Shown here piece by piece: positions 26,384 through 35,426 of a stretch of 64,000 nt of DNA (positions are counted from its first letter, which is position 1; every line of letters starts with the position of its first letter). The notes beneath the pieces are model-generated. The model saw nothing but the letters and a program-made list of their open reading frames with translations. It ran no database searches and had not been told where the DNA came from. Made by a program: the position numbers and the translations under genes. Origin of the DNA: Luteimonas sp. J29. GTDB lineage: Bacteria > Pseudomonadota > Gammaproteobacteria > Xanthomonadales > Xanthomonadaceae. The stretch covers positions 239,693 to 303,692 of the forward strand of contig NZ_AWZR01000001.1 of NCBI RefSeq assembly GCF_000472505.1, read 5' to 3'.

Positions 26384-27466
26384 ATGGCAGTCCCGCAGGA
26401 ACTCGAGCGCTTCGTGCGCGACGCGCTGGCCGCCGGCATGCCGCGGCCGCAGGTGGAATCGGTGCTCGCCGAGGCCGGCTGGAGCCCGGCCCAGGTGCGG
26501 GCCGCGCTGGCCGAGTACGCCGACGTCGACAGTCCCGTGCCGGTGCCGCGACCACGCCCGCAGCTGTCGGCGCGCGAGGCGTTCGAATACCTGCTCCTGT
26601 TCGCCACCCTGTACCTGTCGGCCTGGCACCTGGGCAGCCTGCTGTTCGACCTCGTCAACCACGTCCTGCCCGACGCGGCCGACCCGGCCTATCGCGTGGT
26701 GCGACTGGGCCCCTCGATGCGCTGGTCGATCGCGGCGCTGGTGGTCGCGTTCCCGCTGTTCGCCTGGCTGGCGCGGCGCATCGGCGGCGATCTCGCGCGC
26801 GATCCGGTGAGGCGCCTGTCGCCGGTGCGGCGCTGGCTGACCTACCTCACCCTGTTCATCGCCGCCGCGGTGCTGATCGGCGACCTGGTGGCGCTGGTCT
26901 ACAACGTCCTCGGCGGCGAGGCCAGCCTGCGCTTCCTGCTCAAGGTGCTGGTGGTGGGCGCGATCGCCGGCGCGGTGTTCGGCTACTACCTGTCCGACCT
27001 GCGCCGCGACGAGTCCGGCCGCGACAGCCGCGGCATCGGCCGCGCGCTGGTGACGGCCGCGGCGGTCGCGGTGCTGGCCTCGGTGGTGGCGGCGATCGCG
27101 GTGATCGGCACGCCGCCGGCGCAGCGCCAGGCGCGGCTGGACGAACGCCGGGTGGACCACCTGCGCCAGCTGGAGGCCGCGATCGACGAGTACGCGCGGC
27201 GCGAAGGCCGGCTGCCGCCGGCGCTCGAAACGCTCGGCGACGAGACCGGCCGCAGGCTGTCGCTGGTCGATCCGCTCGGCACCACGCCGTACCAGTACGA
27301 ACCGGGCGAGGGCCGTCGCTACCGGCTGTGCGCCGTGTTCGCGACCGACACCCGCGACGGCACCACCAGCCTGCGCCAGGACGAAGGCTGGCGCCATCCC
27401 GCGGGCCGCCACTGCTTCCAGCGCATGGCGCCCGAGGCGGCCCGGCCGGAGGCGTCGGTCGACTAG
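26384..27466 (+). CDS. DUF5671-like multi-pass membrane protein
   Basis: 360 residues. The N-terminal ~50 residues are a soluble helical segment (LERFVRDALAAGMPRPQV, then a Pro-rich linker). Five or six hydrophobic helices follow (about 60-250; FEYLLLFATLYLSAWHLGSLL, 20 residues of it being recognisable as the DUF5671 entry). The C-terminal ~100 residues are soluble, with DERRVDHLRQLEAAIDEYAR and DPLGTTPYQYEPG resembling type II pseudopilin-like C-terminal regions. Function is unknown. A GGGAG site precedes the ATG. Confidence 0.7.
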   Translation: MAVPQELERFVRDALAAGMPRPQVESVLAEAGWSPAQVRAALAEYADVDSPVPVPRPRPQLSAREAFEYLLLFATLYLSAWHLGSLLFDLVNHVLPDAADPAYRVVRLGPSMRWSIAALVVAFPLFAWLARRIGGDLARDPVRRLSPVRRWLTYLTLFIAAAVLIGDLVALVYNVLGGEASLRFLLKVLVVGAIAGAVFGYYLSDLRRDESGRDSRGIGRALVTAAAVAVLASVVAAIAVIGTPPAQRQARLDERRVDHLRQLEAAIDEYARREGRLPPALETLGDETGRRLSLVDPLGTTPYQYEPGEGRRYRLCAVFATDTRDGTTSLRQDEGWRHPAGRHCFQRMAPEAARPEASVD

Positions 27467-27472
27467 GCCGCG

Positions 27473-28246
27473 TCAGCGCCCCAGCACGACCCACGCCGGC
27501 GCGTGGTCGCTGGGGCGCTCCCAGGTGCGCGGCTCGCGGTCGATGCCGGACTCCGCGGCGTCGCCGCGCAGCGCGTCGGAGACCAGGGTGAGGTCGATGC
27601 GCAGGCCCAGGTTGCGGCGGAACGCGGCCTGGCGGTAGTCCCACCAGCTGAAGATGCCCGCTTCCTCGTGGTGCAGGCGGAAGCCGTCGTGCAGGCCGAG
27701 CGCCAGCAGCCGGCGCAGCGCCGCGCGTTCGGCGGTCGAGGTCAGGATGTGGTCGTCGTTCCAGATCGCGGGATCGTGGACGTCGCGGTCCTCGGGCGCG
27801 ATGTTGAAGTCGCCCAGCACCACCAGGCGCGGGTGGCGCTGCAGTTCCTGCGCCAGCCAGCCGTGCACGGCGTCGAGCCAGCGCAGCTTGTAGGCGTACT
27901 TGTCCGTGCCCACGTCCTGGCCGTTGACCACGTACAGGTTGACGATGCGCACGCCGTCGACGGTGGCGGCGATCGCCCGCCGCTGGTCGTCCGCGAACCC
28001 GGGAATGCCCGCCTGCACGTCCGTGATCGCGCGGTCGCGGGCCAGGATCGCGACGCCGTTGTAGGTCTTCTGCCCATGGAACACGCTGCGGTAGCCGAGC
28101 GCGGCCAGCGCCGCATCGGGAAAGCGTTCGTCGTCGAGCTTGGTCTCCTGCAGGCCGACCACGTCGGGTTGCGCCTCGCGCAGCCAGCGTTCGAGGTGCG
28201 GCAGGCGCACGTTGAGCGAGTTGACGTTCCAGGAGGCGATCTTCAT
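27473..28246 (-). CDS. xthA: Exodeoxyribonuclease III
   Basis: 257 residues, normal XthA length. It is an AP endonuclease and 3'-5' exonuclease in base-excision repair. The signatures of the exonuclease-endonuclease-phosphatase fold are complete: SWNVNSLNVR, GLQETKLDD, catalytic region VLGDFNIAPED and C-terminal RNLGLRIDLTLVS and SDHAPAWV. It converges with the DUF5671-like gene. A TAACAT hexamer followed by GGCCGG lies 23-28 nt upstream of the ATG and may be its -10. Confidence 0.95.
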   Translation of the reverse strand: MKIASWNVNSLNVRLPHLERWLREAQPDVVGLQETKLDDERFPDAALAALGYRSVFHGQKTYNGVAILARDRAITDVQAGIPGFADDQRRAIAATVDGVRIVNLYVVNGQDVGTDKYAYKLRWLDAVHGWLAQELQRHPRLVVLGDFNIAPEDRDVHDPAIWNDDHILTSTAERAALRRLLALGLHDGFRLHHEEAGIFSWWDYRQAAFRRNLGLRIDLTLVSDALRGDAAESGIDREPRTWERPSDHAPAWVVLGR

Positions 28247-28314
28247 GCGACGACCTGCGCGTGGGGACCGGCCATGTTAGCCCGCCCCGCCGGCGGTGGT
28301 CGCGCCCGGGCCCG

Positions 28315-30459
28315 CTACGTGGGGACGGCGCGCGCGCCGTGCAGCAGGCGTTCGGCGCCGGCCTCGTCCAGCGGGCGGCCGAGCAGGAAGCCCTGGCCGT
28401 CGTCGCAGGACAGGGCGCTGAGCTGGGCCAGCTGCTCGGCGTCCTCGATTCCGCCGCCGACCACGCTCATGCCCAGGCCGTGCGCGGTGGCGATCACCGC
28501 CGCCACCACCTCGCGCTGGCCGAGGTCGGCGAAGCGGGCCAGCTTGACCACGCTCACCGGGATCCGCGGCAGCCGCGCCAGCGAGGTGACCGAGGCGCCG
28601 AAGTCGTCGACGACCAGCTGCACCCCCATCGCGCCCAGGGCCGAGAGGGTGGATTCGATGCGCGGGTCGTCGTGGATCAGCTCGCGCTCGCCGATCTCCA
28701 GCCGCAGCGCCGACGGCGCGATGCCGTGCGCGGCCAGGGCGCCGCGGACCTGGTCGACGAAGCCGCCCGAGCGCAGCTGGCTGCCGGAGACGTTCACCGC
28801 CATGCTCAGCGGCGCGTCGTCGCGCGGCGCATGCCGCGTCCATGCCGCGAGCCGGGCGCAGGCCGCGTCGAGCACCCAGGCGCCGATCTGGCCCATCAGC
28901 CCCGCGCGCTCCGCCGTGGGCAGGAACTCGGCCGGCAGCAGCGTGCCGCGGCTGGGATGGCGCCAGCGCAGCAGCGCCTCGAAGCCGAGCAGGCGCTGGT
29001 CCGACAGCGACAGCAACGGCTGGTAGGCGAGCGTGAGCTGGCCGCGCTCGACGGCGTGCTGCAGTTCGGCGGCCAGCTGCAGGTGGTCGTCGTTCTCGCG
29101 GTCGGCGCTGTCGTCGAACAGGTGGTAGCCGTTGCGGCCGTGCTGCTTGACCCGGTACATCGCGGTGTCCGCGTCGCGCAGCAGGTCGGCGGGGCGCGCG
29201 TGCGGATCGCTGGTGACCGACACGCCGACGCTGGCCGACAGCGCCAGCTGCAGGCCGTTGCCGACCGCGAACGGTTCGGAAAGCGTCGCCACCACCCGCG
29301 CGGCGAGGTCGTGCAGGTCGGCATCGCCGGCGATGTTCTCGCACAGCATCACGAACTCGTCCCCGCCGAGGCGCGCGACGGTGTCCTCGCGGCGGCCGAC
29401 CGACGACAGGCGGCGCGCGAGCTCCACCAGCACCTCGTCGCCGACCTCGTGCCCGTACGAGTCGTTGATGGTCTTGAAGTGGTCGAGGTCGATGAACACC
29501 AGCGCCACCCGGCCGGAATGGCGCTCCAGGCGCAGCATCGCCTGGCCGAGGCGGTCCATCAGCAGGTAGCGGTTCGCGAGCCCGGTCACCGGGTCGTGCA
29601 TGGCCTGGTGGGCGAGCGCGCGTTCGGCGAGCTTGGCCTGGGTGACGTCGCGGGTGGAGGTCAGCACCCCGACCACCGCGCCGGAGACGTCGGTCTCGGG
29701 CGACATCGTGGTATGGAACCAGCCCTCGCGGCCGTCGTGCAGCACCAGCGAGAACTCGTGCTCGCGCGGCGCGCCGGTGGACAGCACTTCGCGCAGCGCG
29801 GACTCCCACGCGTCGAGGCCCGGGATGTCGGGCACGATTTCGCGGTCGGTGCGGCCGATCAGGTCTTCCAGGGCCATGCCGCGCAGGCGCTCGCCGGCCG
29901 GGTTGACGTAGCGGTAGCGCAGGTCGGGCGAGTACTGGGCGATGGCGTCGGATGAGCCGTTGAGCACCGCGCGCAGCTGCGCCTCCACCCGCGCCAGCTC
30001 GGCGCTGGCCGCGGCCGAGCGCTCGGCCAGCCGCTCCATCGCCTGTTCGGCGACCACGCGCCGGGTGATGTCGCGCGAGATGCCGAAGGTACCGATGATG
30101 CGGCCGTCGAGGTCGCGCAGCGGGAACTTGCTGGTCGAGACCCAGCGCGTGGAGCCGTCGACGAAGCTCTCGCACTCCTCGATGTCGATGATCGGCTCGC
30201 CGGTGCGGATGATCTGCTGCTCGTCGGCGAGCGCCGCGGCCGCGTGCTCCTCGGCGAACAGGTCGAAGTCGGTGAGCAGGTAGCACTGTTCGCGGGTCAG
30301 GCCATGGCGCCGGGCCATGCCCAGGCTGACGCGCAGGAACCGGCTCTGCAGGTCCTTGAAGTAGATGACCTCGTCGGCGCTGTCGAGCAGGTTGCGGATC
30401 CAGATCCGGTCCATCGACTCGTCCGGCGCCGGCCCCCGTGCGCGGTCGTCCGCGCTCAT
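28315..30459 (-). CDS. PAS-PAS-GGDEF-EAL protein with degenerate EAL domain
   Basis: 714 residues with no membrane segment. Two PAS domains (about 15-135 and 150-265) precede a GGDEF domain with intact RLGGDEF (about 275-430) and an EAL domain (about 455-690). The EAL domain keeps FEALLRW, the Asn in VNVSGS, LEIGE, VDDFG and DGQGFLLGRP. But the Glu of the usual AEGVET motif is Gly (GGGIED), and KIDxSF reads KLARF. I infer an active diguanylate cyclase with weak or no c-di-GMP hydrolysis. An in-frame Met 15 codons downstream is an alternative start. The sensed signal is unknown. Confidence 0.85.
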   Translation of the reverse strand: MSADDRARGPAPDESMDRIWIRNLLDSADEVIYFKDLQSRFLRVSLGMARRHGLTREQCYLLTDFDLFAEEHAAAALADEQQIIRTGEPIIDIEECESFVDGSTRWVSTSKFPLRDLDGRIIGTFGISRDITRRVVAEQAMERLAERSAAASAELARVEAQLRAVLNGSSDAIAQYSPDLRYRYVNPAGERLRGMALEDLIGRTDREIVPDIPGLDAWESALREVLSTGAPREHEFSLVLHDGREGWFHTTMSPETDVSGAVVGVLTSTRDVTQAKLAERALAHQAMHDPVTGLANRYLLMDRLGQAMLRLERHSGRVALVFIDLDHFKTINDSYGHEVGDEVLVELARRLSSVGRREDTVARLGGDEFVMLCENIAGDADLHDLAARVVATLSEPFAVGNGLQLALSASVGVSVTSDPHARPADLLRDADTAMYRVKQHGRNGYHLFDDSADRENDDHLQLAAELQHAVERGQLTLAYQPLLSLSDQRLLGFEALLRWRHPSRGTLLPAEFLPTAERAGLMGQIGAWVLDAACARLAAWTRHAPRDDAPLSMAVNVSGSQLRSGGFVDQVRGALAAHGIAPSALRLEIGERELIHDDPRIESTLSALGAMGVQLVVDDFGASVTSLARLPRIPVSVVKLARFADLGQREVVAAVIATAHGLGMSVVGGGIEDAEQLAQLSALSCDDGQGFLLGRPLDEAGAERLLHGARAVPT

Positions 30460-30627
30460 CGCACGCCCCCGCGGCGCCCCGCGCACGGCGGCGTCGGGGC
30501 GGACTGGCACGACCTGGGTCCCTTCCGTGGGCGGGGCAGGATACCGGACATCGATGCTGACCGTGCGTGTGGGTCGACCCCGTTAACGGCCGCCGCGTGC
30601 CGGCCTTGAACCGGCGCGGGCGGCCGC

Positions 30628-31539
30628 TCAGGCCAGGCCGCGCGCCTGCAGCACGCGCCAGGCGGCGGTCTTGAGCTCGAAGTCGAAGCGCTGCAGGTTC
30701 TCCGGGTGCAGGTCGGCCATGAACAGGGTGCGCCAGTAGCGCTGCAGCCGGCGCGGCAGGGCCGGCCAGGCGAGTGACGGGTCGGCCTCGAGGCCCAGGC
30801 GCGCGAGCAGGGCGCCCGGACCGCCGCCCGGGGCGGCCACGGCGTCCGCGCGGGTCGCCGCGAACAGGTGCGCCAGCAGCCGCTCGTAGAGCAGGTCCGG
30901 CATCGACGCCGCCTCGAGCATGGCGGGCGCCAGCGGCACGGAGGCGTCGGCCAGCCCGGGCTGGCCCTGGCGCCAGCTGCGGTACAGGCGCTGGGTGGCG
31001 ATCAGCCAGGGCGCGGGCGGCGGCGGACTCGCCGTCGACGGCGCGACCACCGCGGCGCACGGGCTGCGTTCGCGCGTGGCCCCGGCCAGTCGCCCGGCGA
31101 CGCCGGCGCCCGCCGTGCAGACCAGGACCAGGTTGCCGCGGGTGGCGACGTTGAGCTGGGCGAGATACGGCGCGAGGTCGCCCCAGGCCGCGCGGCCGGG
31201 GCCGCCGCCGCGCTCGGGTCCGGTGAGCCCGTCGCCGTCGCAATCCGCGTCCAGGTGCAGGATCGGGCTGGCCCGGCCGTCGCGGGCGGACCAGGTGGCG
31301 GCCTTGATCGCCGAGACCACGTCGGTGCGGCCCTGGCAGTCCACCAGGCGCGACCAGCCCGGATGCCGCTCCTCGAGCCAGCGGTGCAGGGCGATCCCCG
31401 GGCGCGGGCCGTGTTCCTGCCGCCACTGCACGATCCAGACCCCGGTGGTGGCGAGGTCCTGCAGCCGCGGCGGGCGCGGCAGGCCATGGCGCAGCCGGTG
31501 CTCGATGGGGTCGGCGTCGTCCGGGGGCGGCGTGGCCAT
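30628..31539 (-). CDS. Hypothetical protein, possibly a degenerate caspase-like fold
   Basis: 303 residues, soluble, starting 5 nt after the aldehyde-dehydrogenase stop, so the two are cotranscribed. I do not recognise it with confidence. The central pattern ILHLDADCDGDGL, then WGDLAPYLAQLN and NLVLVCTAGAG, resembles bacterial caspase-like (clan CD) proteins, where His-Gly follows the first strand and a Cys follows the last. Here the expected His-Gly reads Asp-Cys and the expected Cys position reads Ala or Gly. If the relation is true it is catalytically dead. The C-terminal 100 residues (FDFELKTAAWRVLQ) are specific to this protein. Confidence 0.55.
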   Translation of the reverse strand: MATPPPDDADPIEHRLRHGLPRPPRLQDLATTGVWIVQWRQEHGPRPGIALHRWLEERHPGWSRLVDCQGRTDVVSAIKAATWSARDGRASPILHLDADCDGDGLTGPERGGGPGRAAWGDLAPYLAQLNVATRGNLVLVCTAGAGVAGRLAGATRERSPCAAVVAPSTASPPPPAPWLIATQRLYRSWRQGQPGLADASVPLAPAMLEAASMPDLLYERLLAHLFAATRADAVAAPGGGPGALLARLGLEADPSLAWPALPRRLQRYWRTLFMADLHPENLQRFDFELKTAAWRVLQARGLA

Positions 31540-31544
31540 GGCGA

Positions 31545-32957
31545 TCAGCGCACGAGGAAATCGACGAAGCGGGCGACGCGGGCCCAGGGCGGGCGCAGCA
31601 GGTCGCTGCCGGCGCGGCGCGGCTGCCACAGCACCGGCAGCTGCTTGCTCATCGCGTCGAACCCGGCGCGGCCGTGGTAGGCGCCCATGCCGCTGGCGCC
31701 GACGCCGCCGAAGGGCAGGCCGTCGATGCCGAAGTGGACCAGGGTGTCGTTGACCGTGACTCCGCCGGCCAGGGTGGAGCGCAGGATGCGCTCGATGCTG
31801 GCGCGGTCGTTGCCGAAGGGATACAGCGCGAGCGGCCGGTCGCGGCGGTTCACCGCGTCGATGGCCGCGTCCAGCGAGGCGACGCTGCGCACCGGCAGGA
31901 TCGGGCCGAACAGCTCCTCCTGCATCACGCTGGCGTCGTCGCCCGGCTCGAGCACCAGGTGAGGCGCGAACAGGCGGCGCGCGGGATCGTGCCAGGGCGC
32001 CAGCGGCACCACCTCCAGGCCGCGCGCGCGCGCGTCGTCCAGGTACGCCTGCAGGCGGGCGAAGGCGGCGTCGTGGATGATCCGGGTGTAATCGCCGTCG
32101 GCGCCGCCGCCGTACCGCGTGGCGGCCTCGGCGCGCAGCGCCTCGACCAGCGCATCGCGCCGCACGCGGTCGCCGACCAGCAGCACGTAGTCCGGCGCGA
32201 TGCAGGTCTGGCCGGCGTTGAACCACTTGCCGCTGGCCAGGCGCGCGGCCACCCGCGGCAGCGGCGCGTCGGGGCAGACGATGGCCGGCGACTTGCCGCC
32301 GAGCTCGAGGGTGAGCGGTACGAGGTTGGCGGCGGCCGCGGCCATCACCTTGCGCCCCACCGCGGTCGAGCCGGTGAACACCAGGTGGTCGAACGGCAGC
32401 GCCGCGAACGCCGCCGCCACCTCGGCGCCGCCCGTGGCCACCGCGACCCGGTCGGCGGGGAACACGTCGCCCAGCAGCGCGCGCAGGAAGTCGCTGCTGC
32501 GCGGCGTGTGCTCGGACGGCTTGAGGAAGACGTGGTTGCCGGCGGCGATCGCGGTCGCCAGCGGCACCAGGGCGAGGTTGACCGGGTAGTTCCAGGGCGA
32601 GATCACGCCGACCACGCCCAGCGGCTCGCTGCGCAGTTCCGCCCGCGCCGGCCAGAACCGCCAGCCGGTGCCGACCCGGCGCGGCCGCGCCCAGCGCCGC
32701 AGGTGCCGGCGCAGGTGGTCGATCGCGGCCAGCACGGTCATGCCGTCGGCGATGAGCGATTCGTGGCGGGAGCGGTGGCCGAAGTCGGCGGCGATCGCCG
32801 CGGCCATCTCCGGCAGCCGTGCCTTGAACGCGGCGCGCAGGCGGGCCAGGTCGTCCAGGCGCTGCTCCACGCCGGGCCGCGCGTGCTGCCAGGCGGCGCG
32901 CAACCGCGCCAGGGTGGGCGCCAGCGCGGCCGGCGGCGTGTCGGTGGAAGGCTGCAT
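31545..32957 (-). CDS. calB: Coniferyl-aldehyde dehydrogenase
   Basis: 470 residues of the short NAD-dependent aldehyde dehydrogenase group. Signatures: PWNYPVNLALVPLATAIAAG, the cofactor region FTGSTAVGRKV, catalytic Glu in LELGGKSPAIV and catalytic Cys in FNAGQTCIAPDYVL. The QTCIAPDY variant is characteristic of CalB-type enzymes that oxidise coniferyl and related aldehydes to acids. The substrate range here is not provable. A TACACT hexamer lies 6 nt before the ATG on the minus strand, mirrored by the start of the divergent carbonic-anhydrase gene. Confidence 0.88.
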   Translation of the reverse strand: MQPSTDTPPAALAPTLARLRAAWQHARPGVEQRLDDLARLRAAFKARLPEMAAAIAADFGHRSRHESLIADGMTVLAAIDHLRRHLRRWARPRRVGTGWRFWPARAELRSEPLGVVGVISPWNYPVNLALVPLATAIAAGNHVFLKPSEHTPRSSDFLRALLGDVFPADRVAVATGGAEVAAAFAALPFDHLVFTGSTAVGRKVMAAAAANLVPLTLELGGKSPAIVCPDAPLPRVAARLASGKWFNAGQTCIAPDYVLLVGDRVRRDALVEALRAEAATRYGGGADGDYTRIIHDAAFARLQAYLDDARARGLEVVPLAPWHDPARRLFAPHLVLEPGDDASVMQEELFGPILPVRSVASLDAAIDAVNRRDRPLALYPFGNDRASIERILRSTLAGGVTVNDTLVHFGIDGLPFGGVGASGMGAYHGRAGFDAMSKQLPVLWQPRRAGSDLLRPPWARVARFVDFLVR

Positions 32958-33009
32958 CCGGCCAGTGTAGTCGGGGCCGACGGGAGGCAGGCCCTACAAT
33001 GGCCGGATG
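32955..33009. promoter_or_regulatory. Mirrored start modules of two divergent genes
   Basis: Minus-strand CTACACTGGCCGGATG (32970-32955) and plus-strand CTACAATGGCCGGATG (32994-33009) differ at one of 16 bases. Each holds a -10-like hexamer exactly 6 nt before an ATG and points outwards, with 23 nt between them. Leaderless transcripts of both genes are predicted. No convincing -35 is seen for either. Confidence 0.5.
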
Positions 33010-33564
33010 ACGCCCATGCCTTCCCCCCGCCTGCGGGCCTACCGCGACCAGCTGCCCCGGATCGGCGCGCGGGTCTTCATCGATCCCTCGGCCGAGGTGA
33101 TCGGCGACGTGGTCCTGGGCGACGACGTGTCGATCTGGCCCATGACCGTGGTCCGCGGCGACGTCAACTTCATCCGCATCGGCGCGCGCACCAACGTCCA
33201 GGACGGGGTGGTGATCCACGTCAGCCACGACGGCCCGCACCTGAAGGACGGCGGCTTCGCCACCGTCATCGGCGAGGACGTCACCATCGGCCATCGCGCG
33301 ATCATCCATGCCTGCCGGATCGAGGACGCCTGCCTGATCGGCATGGGCGCGGTGGTGATGGACGGCGCGGTGGTCAAGCGCCACGGCTTCGTCGGCGCGG
33401 GCGCGCTGGTGCCGCCGGGCAAGGTGGTGGGCGAGGGCGAGCTGTGGCTGGGCAATCCGGCGCGCATGGTCCGCCGCCTCGACGACGCCCAGATCGAGGG
33501 CCTGTACTACAGCGCGCAGCACTACGTCCGGCTCAAGGACGAGTACCTCGCCGCGAATCGTTGA
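33007..33564 (+). CDS. Gamma-class carbonic anhydrase family protein
   Basis: 185 residues of left-handed beta-helix hexapeptide repeats (IGDVVLGDDVSIWPMTVVRG, 20 residues seen). The histidines that bind metal in the YrdA/CaiE group are visible in VQDGVVIHVSHDG and TIGHRAIIHAC. The C-terminal helix carries LWLGNPARMVRRL. These proteins are trimers with carbonic-anhydrase-like folds; activity varies among family members. It is transcribed alone and diverges from calB. Confidence 0.9.
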   Translation: MTPMPSPRLRAYRDQLPRIGARVFIDPSAEVIGDVVLGDDVSIWPMTVVRGDVNFIRIGARTNVQDGVVIHVSHDGPHLKDGGFATVIGEDVTIGHRAIIHACRIEDACLIGMGAVVMDGAVVKRHGFVGAGALVPPGKVVGEGELWLGNPARMVRRLDDAQIEGLYYSAQHYVRLKDEYLAANR

Positions 33565-33708
33565 GGGCCGCGCCCGCGGTCGCTCGCGCCGCCCCCGCTC
33601 GCGTACAGTAGGTCGGGTGCCGCCCGCGGCACGGCCATTGGGAGAGGGCGACTTGGGAGTGCGCACCACCGCAACGGACGCGGCGGTCGCGGAGGGCGCG
33701 ACCGCGTG

Positions 33709-34392
33709 ATGCTGGACACCGTCCGCGAAATCCACACTCCCGAGGGCGTCGCCCTGCGGCTCCCGGCCGCCGGCCCCGTGCCGCGCGCGTACGCGTGGCT
33801 GATCGACCTGATGATCCGGTTCGGCCTGGCCACCCTGGCGTCGCTGGCGCTGGCCCTGCTCGGCCGCGGCGGCATGGGCCTGTACCTGGTGGTGCTGTTC
33901 CTGGTGGTGTGGGCCTACCCGGTGCTGTTCGAGGTGCTGTGGGACGGGCAGACGCCGGGCAAGCGCGCGCTGGGCCTGCGGGTGGTCGCGGCCGACGGTG
34001 CGCCGGTGGGCTGGCTGGCCTCGGTGGTGCGCAACCTGATGCGCACCGTGGACATGCTGCCGTTCGGCTATGCGGTCGGGTTGGCCTCGGGCCTGGTCGA
34101 CCCGTGGGGACGCCGGCTCGGCGACGTGGTCGCGCGGACCATGGTGGTGCATGTGCCGTCCACGCGCGGGGCGGTGGCGCTGCCGCCCGGGCCCGCGCTG
34201 GCGCCTGCGGCGCCGTTGCTGCCCGAGGAGCAGGCGGCGGTGCTGGCCCTGGCCGAACGCGCCCATGCGCTCACCCCCGGGCGGCGGCGGGAGCTGGCCG
34301 ACATCGCCGCGCCCGCCACCGGCGCCACCGGCGACGCCGGCGTGGAACGCCTGTTCGCCATCGCCCGCTGGCTGCTGGGCCGCGGCACATGA
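33709..34392 (+). CDS. RDD-family membrane protein
   Basis: 227 residues. The RDD domain begins with RAYAWLIDLMIRF and has three hydrophobic helices (about 25-150), with the family motif DGQTPGKRALGLRVV between the second and third. The C-terminal ~70 residues are soluble. The ATG at 33709 is preferred to a GTG one codon earlier. It is first in a six-gene chain with 4-bp overlaps leading to MoxR and DUF58. Function is unknown; RDD proteins are often transport- or envelope-related. Confidence 0.85.
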   Translation: MLDTVREIHTPEGVALRLPAAGPVPRAYAWLIDLMIRFGLATLASLALALLGRGGMGLYLVVLFLVVWAYPVLFEVLWDGQTPGKRALGLRVVAADGAPVGWLASVVRNLMRTVDMLPFGYAVGLASGLVDPWGRRLGDVVARTMVVHVPSTRGAVALPPGPALAPAAPLLPEEQAAVLALAERAHALTPGRRRELADIAAPATGATGDAGVERLFAIARWLLGRGT

Positions 34393-35426
34393 GGCAGGAC
34401 GCGTTCGTCGCCCGCTACGAGGCCGAGTGGCAGGCGTTCGAGGCCTGGCTGGAGCGCCGGGGCAGCCGCCACCGCGCCGGCCGCCAGCCGCTCCCGGATG
34501 GCGCGGCGCTGGACGATGCGCAGATGCCCGCGCGCTACCGCCGCCTGTGCCAGCAACTGGCGCTGGCGCGGCGGCGCGGCTACAGCCCGCTGCTGGTCGA
34601 ACGCCTGCAGGCGCTGATGCAGCGCGGCCACGACGTGCTCTACCGCGCGCCGCCGGTGCCGTGGCGGCGCGCGCTGCATTTCCTGCTGGCCGGGTTCCCG
34701 CGCCTGGTGCGCGCGCAGCGCGGCTGCCTGTGGCTGTCGGCGGCGCTGCTGGCGTTGCCGGCAGTGGCGATGTTCGCCGCCGTGCAGCTGCGGCCGGAGC
34801 TTGCCCACAGCGTGTTCTCCGCGCAGGACCTGGCGCGGTTCGAGCGGATGTACGACCCGGCCGATCCGGCGCATGCGCTGGGCCGCGAGAGCGGCACCGA
34901 CCTGGCGATGTTCGGCTACTACATCTACAACAACGTCAGCATCGGTTTCCGCACCTTCGCCTCGGGCCTGTTCGCCGGCGTGGGCACCGCGCTGGTGCTG
35001 GCGTCGAACGGGGTGGTGTTCGGCGCGATCGCCGGGCACCTGCAGGCGGTGGGGCATGGCGATCCGTTCTGGCGTTTCGTGGCCGGGCATTCGGCGCCGG
35101 AGCTGGTGGCGATCGTGGTCGCCGGGGCGGCGGGACTGCGCCTGGGCCTGGCATTGCTGGCGCCGGGCCGCAGGCGGCGCGTTGACGCGCTCGTCGAGGC
35201 CGGGCGCGTCGGCGGCCAGCTGTGCCTTGGCGTGCTGGCGATGCTGGTGTTCGCGGCGTTCGTCGAGGCGTTCTGGTCCTCGACGGGATGGATCCCCGCG
35301 CCGGTGAAGTTCGGCGTGGGCACGGCGCTGTGGCTGCTGGTGCTGGGTTGGCTGGGTCTGGCCGGGCGCGGTCGCGATCCATGGCAGGACGCCGCGCCGC
35401 CCCGGCGCGGGGGCGCGGACGCATGA
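34389..35426 (+). CDS. Stage II sporulation protein M-like membrane protein
   Basis: 345 residues. A cytosolic helical N-terminus of ~100 residues is followed by five or so hydrophobic helices. The SpoIIM-family segment YYIYNNVSIGFRTFASGLF and SNGVVFGAIAGHLQAVGHG are clear. Members occur widely in non-sporulating bacteria next to RDD and MoxR genes. The ATG overlaps the RDD stop (ATGA). Despite the family name, no link to sporulation is implied. It probably forms an inner-membrane complex with the neighbouring products. Confidence 0.87.
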   Translation: MRQDAFVARYEAEWQAFEAWLERRGSRHRAGRQPLPDGAALDDAQMPARYRRLCQQLALARRRGYSPLLVERLQALMQRGHDVLYRAPPVPWRRALHFLLAGFPRLVRAQRGCLWLSAALLALPAVAMFAAVQLRPELAHSVFSAQDLARFERMYDPADPAHALGRESGTDLAMFGYYIYNNVSIGFRTFASGLFAGVGTALVLASNGVVFGAIAGHLQAVGHGDPFWRFVAGHSAPELVAIVVAGAAGLRLGLALLAPGRRRRVDALVEAGRVGGQLCLGVLAMLVFAAFVEAFWSSTGWIPAPVKFGVGTALWLLVLGWLGLAGRGRDPWQDAAPPRRGGADA

